A stretch of 7,503 nt of DNA. Source: JBDRGC01 sp043818215 (GTDB taxonomy: Bacteria; Chloroflexota; Anaerolineae; Anaerolineales; UBA11858). The notes below the pieces were generated by a model. That model did no database searches, was not told where the DNA came from, and saw only the letters and a list, made by a program, of their open reading frames with translations. Both the position numbers and the translations under genes were made by a program. The stretch is from assembly GCA_043818215.1 (NCBI GenBank), contig JBDRGC010000201.1, positions 1-7,503 on the forward strand, written 5' to 3'. Below are positions 5,759 to 7,503 of the stretch, one piece after another (positions within the stretch are counted from its first letter, which is position 1; each line of letters starts with the position of its first letter).

Positions 5759-5797
5759 TTTCGCATTGCTTATGTCATTCGCCACCCGCCATTCGCC
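5749..5797. repeat. Decayed heptamer array, 7 units
   Basis: The stretch divides into seven consecutive 7-bp units: GTATTGC, GTATTTC, GCATTGC, TTATGTC, ATTCGCC, ACCCGCC, ATTCGCC. The units are more diverged than in arrays 1-3 and change character halfway, as if two heptamer families were joined. The same period at another intergenic site suggests a repeat process active across this genome. Confidence 0.55.
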
Positions 5798-5804
5798 ACA
5801 CCTG

Positions 5805-5855
5805 CACTTGTCACCGCACACCTGCCCCGGCGGGCGGTGCCGGGGGGTGCAAGTG
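5805..5855 (+). promoter_or_regulatory. Hairpin that buries the rimI ribosome site and start codon
   Basis: The contiguous 3' strand GCCGGGGGGTGCAAGTG (5839-5855) can pair fully with CACTTG (5805-5810), CACC (5819-5822) and CCCCGGC (5825-5831), leaving 8-nt and 2-nt bulges on the 5' side and the loop GGGCGGT. The 3' strand contains both the G-rich ribosome-site candidate (5842-5847) and the GTG start (5853-5855). If transcribed, this would limit initiation unless opened by upstream ribosomes, temperature or a factor. No ligand-binding aptamer is recognisable. Confidence 0.5.
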
Positions 5856-6281
5856 TTCGAAATTCTCCCTGCCTCTTGGCGCGATTTGAATGCCCTCCGC
5901 CGCCTGGAACGGGCATGTTTTACATCAGACGCCTGGCCCCTGCTAGACTTGATTGGCGTGCTGTCCTTGCCCAATGTGGTGCGCCTGAAAGCGGCGATCG
6001 ATAATGAAATGGTCGGATTCGTCGCTGGGGATAGACGCGCTTCCAAGGATTTGGCCTGGATCGCCACCATAGGCGTACTGCCGGCCCATCGCCGCCGGGG
6101 TATTGCAGCCGCATTATTGCAGACTTGTGAAAACCAATTGAATGTATCTCGAATCCGTTTGAGTGTGAGGGCTGAGAATCTTGCTGCCTTACACCTCTAC
6201 GAAGGATGTGGATACCAGCGCGTGGAAATATGGCCGGCGTATTATCAGGGCGGAGCCGATGCCATTGTGTTAGAAAAGTAA
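5853..6281 (+). CDS. rimI: RimI-type GNAT N-acetyltransferase
   Basis: This protein of about 142 residues is a GNAT enzyme of RimI type, which acetylates the N-terminal alanine of ribosomal protein S18 using acetyl-CoA. The N-terminus LRRLERACF (15-23) corresponds to the RimI substrate-side helix. The acetyl-CoA loop is IGVLPAHRRRGIAAALL (73-89), with R80-x-x-G83-x-A85 matching the Q/RxxGxG/A motif. RAENLAALHLYEGCGY (106-121) and the end YYQGGADAIVLEK match the RimI pattern N-x-x-A-x-x-LY and YY-x-x-G-x-DAI. I chose GTG 5853 because the frame upstream (ATG 5736) reads through repeats and a hairpin and gives unconserved sequence; GTG 5847 is an alternative two codons earlier. The ribosome site is G-rich and enclosed in a stem. 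Other GNAT substrates cannot be ruled out. RNase D follows after 51 bp. Confidence 0.78.
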   Translation: MFEILPASWRDLNALRRLERACFTSDAWPLLDLIGVLSLPNVVRLKAAIDNEMVGFVAGDRRASKDLAWIATIGVLPAHRRRGIAAALLQTCENQLNVSRIRLSVRAENLAALHLYEGCGYQRVEIWPAYYQGGADAIVLEK

Positions 6282-6320
6282 CTCTCGCCAGTTGAGCCAA
6301 AAACTGATGCCAAATTAGGC

Positions 6321-6326
6321 TATAAT
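6321..6326 (+). promoter_or_regulatory. TATAAT box directly before the RNase D start, probable leaderless transcript
   Basis: A perfect TATAAT ends 6 bp before ATG 6333, so transcription starting at the usual distance of about 7 bp would begin at the A of the start codon. No Shine-Dalgarno site lies between. A convincing -35 is absent (TTGAGC at 6292 is 23 bp away). This fits the -10-only layout of leaderless genes known in several bacterial phyla. Confidence 0.55.
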
Positions 6327-6332
6327 TGCGCC

Positions 6333-7472
6333 ATGCCCCCCGATGACTTACCTGATCCTATTTTTATCACCCAATGTGCCGATTTACATAAGTTGGCAGA
6401 AACTCTGTCCCGCCAACCCATCGTAGCAGTGGATACTGAGGCCAACAGCCTCTTCGCCTATCACGAACGAGTTTGCCTGATCCAGTTTTCTATACCAGGA
6501 ACCGATTATCTGGTAGACCCCCTGGCTCTTGACGATCTTTCTCCCTTAGCTCCGTTATTCGAAAATCCCGATATCGAAAAAATATTTCATGCTGCCGAAT
6601 ACGACTTGATCGTTATGCAGCATGATTTTGGTTTTTCCTTTGGCAGATTGTTCGATACTATGGTAGCGGCCCGCATTTTAGGGTTGCCTGCTGTAGGCCT
6701 GGGATCGCTCCTGAAATCTCGATTTGGGGTGAATCCAGATAAGAAATACCAACGCGCCAATTGGGGCCGGCGTCCCCTCCCCGCTGACATGCTGACCTAT
6801 GCTCAGCTAGATACGCATTATCTGATTCCCTTGCGGGATCACCTGAAAGCCGAGCTGAAAGCTGTGGGGCGTTGGCAGCTTGCTTTGGAAGATTTTCGCC
6901 GCGCATGTCATATAAATTCATCCCCTCACAAGAAACTCCCCCCCGAACAATGCTGGCGGATCAACGGCATCCACGATCTCGAGCATCAGCAAATCGCGGT
7001 CTTGCATGAGCTTTGCCGTTTCCGTGATCAGAAGGCGCGCTCCCTGGATCGACCTCTATTCAAAGTTATCGGCGACAGATCTTTGTTCAATATTGCGGCT
7101 GCCTGCCCGCGTACACTGCGGGACCTCGAGCGGGTTCCTGCCATCTCGCAACGGCAGGTGCGCTGGATTGGAAAGGAACTGTTATCGTCTGTCCAGCGTG
7201 GTTTGCGGACCAAATCGCCCTCCCAGCCGCGCAAGCCTCGGCCCAGCGATCAATACCTGACCCGGGTGGATAGACTCCGTTATTGGCGCAAAACGACAGC
7301 CCGAGACCTGGGCGTCGAATCGGACGTGATCCTTCCGAAAGATGTGCTCTACGCCCTCGCAGAGCAGAATCCCCGCACCAGGGAAAAATTAGCCGCGCTG
7401 ATGCAGACCATCCCCTGGCGTTTGGAAACCTTCGGGAATGAAATCTATAAGCTTCTCATGGTCTTGAATTGA
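6333..7472 (+). CDS. rnd: Ribonuclease D, 3'-5' exoribonuclease
   Basis: This protein of 379 residues is an RNase D, a DEDDy 3'-5' exonuclease that trims the 3' ends of tRNA precursors and other small structured RNAs with two metal ions, in the cytosol. Exo motifs: VAVDTEANSL with D34 and E36 (motif I), FHAAEYDLIVM with D91 (motif II), and YAQLDTHYL with Y156 and D160 (motif III, the YxxxD that defines the DEDDy class). After LEDFRRAC an HRDC domain spans roughly 217-292, from HQQIAVLHELCRFRDQKAR through KVIGDRSLFNIA to VPAISQRQVRWIGKEL. A basic linker with KPRPSD leads to a second HRDC-like helical domain (about 310-375, ending in the IYKLL helix). E. coli RNase D (about 375 residues) has the same layout, so the protein looks complete. 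ATG 6333 sits right behind the TATAAT box with no ribosome site. It may be transcribed from its own promoter or by read-through from rimI. Confidence 0.95.
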   Translation: MPPDDLPDPIFITQCADLHKLAETLSRQPIVAVDTEANSLFAYHERVCLIQFSIPGTDYLVDPLALDDLSPLAPLFENPDIEKIFHAAEYDLIVMQHDFGFSFGRLFDTMVAARILGLPAVGLGSLLKSRFGVNPDKKYQRANWGRRPLPADMLTYAQLDTHYLIPLRDHLKAELKAVGRWQLALEDFRRACHINSSPHKKLPPEQCWRINGIHDLEHQQIAVLHELCRFRDQKARSLDRPLFKVIGDRSLFNIAAACPRTLRDLERVPAISQRQVRWIGKELLSSVQRGLRTKSPSQPRKPRPSDQYLTRVDRLRYWRKTTARDLGVESDVILPKDVLYALAEQNPRTREKLAALMQTIPWRLETFGNEIYKLLMVLN

Positions 7473-7503
7473 GTCTCTTTTTGTAATCGTTCACCCCCCT
7501 CGT

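Noticed and set aside
5736..5852. N-terminal extension of rimI to the ATG at 5736
   Set aside because: This segment covers inverted and heptamer repeats and a GC-rich hairpin; RimI-like sequence starts at the GTG at 5853.

Overview
The window looks like a bacterial chromosome segment, most likely from an uncultured Chloroflexota (Anaerolineae-like) lineage. That placement is an inference. It rests on the mix of moderately GC-rich housekeeping genes, many intergenic short tandem repeats with a 7-base unit, leaders that often lack a Shine-Dalgarno site, and a start codon directly behind a TATAAT box. No rRNA, tRNA or CRISPR array is visible.

Layout. (1) Positions 1-221 are GC-rich DNA with no convincing gene. 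(2) Positions 222-1933 are a visibly AT-richer restriction-modification remnant: the C-terminal 362 codons of an N-6 adenine DNA methyltransferase with no N-terminus or start codon, followed in a one-base TGATG overlap by a PD-(D/E)xK restriction endonuclease. (3) On the minus strand, 2095-1925 holds only the first 56 codons of nadE (NAD+ synthetase). It breaks exactly where the endonuclease ends, and the endonuclease stop codon is antisense to a nadE leucine codon, so an illegitimate junction lies at about 1925-1933. (4) Positions 2096-2558 are a divergent intergenic region made largely of three heptamer arrays (9, 8 and 31 units). Two of them abut the start codons of the genes on either side, and a pair of overlapping divergent promoters sits between them. 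(5) Positions 2559-3710 encode a YghO-like GNAT-fold protein. (6) Positions 3877-5659 hold an nfeD-slipin membrane pair, split by a ~190-bp MITE-like element. (7) Positions 5853-7472 hold a RimI-type acetyltransferase, whose ribosome site is buried in a hairpin, and an RNase D with a probable leaderless promoter.

How the genes work together. The methyltransferase and endonuclease were one R-M operon, but the modification half is cut, so the cassette as seen should not be a complete system. NfeD and slipin form the well-known stomatin/stomatin-partner membrane pair. RimI and RNase D act on the translation apparatus and on RNA, but nothing in the sequence links them functionally. The most distinctive content is structural: the broken R-M/nadE junction, the mirrored heptamer arrays fused to start codons, the MITE-like element, and the structured rimI leader. 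I did not find a convincing new defence or biosynthetic system.
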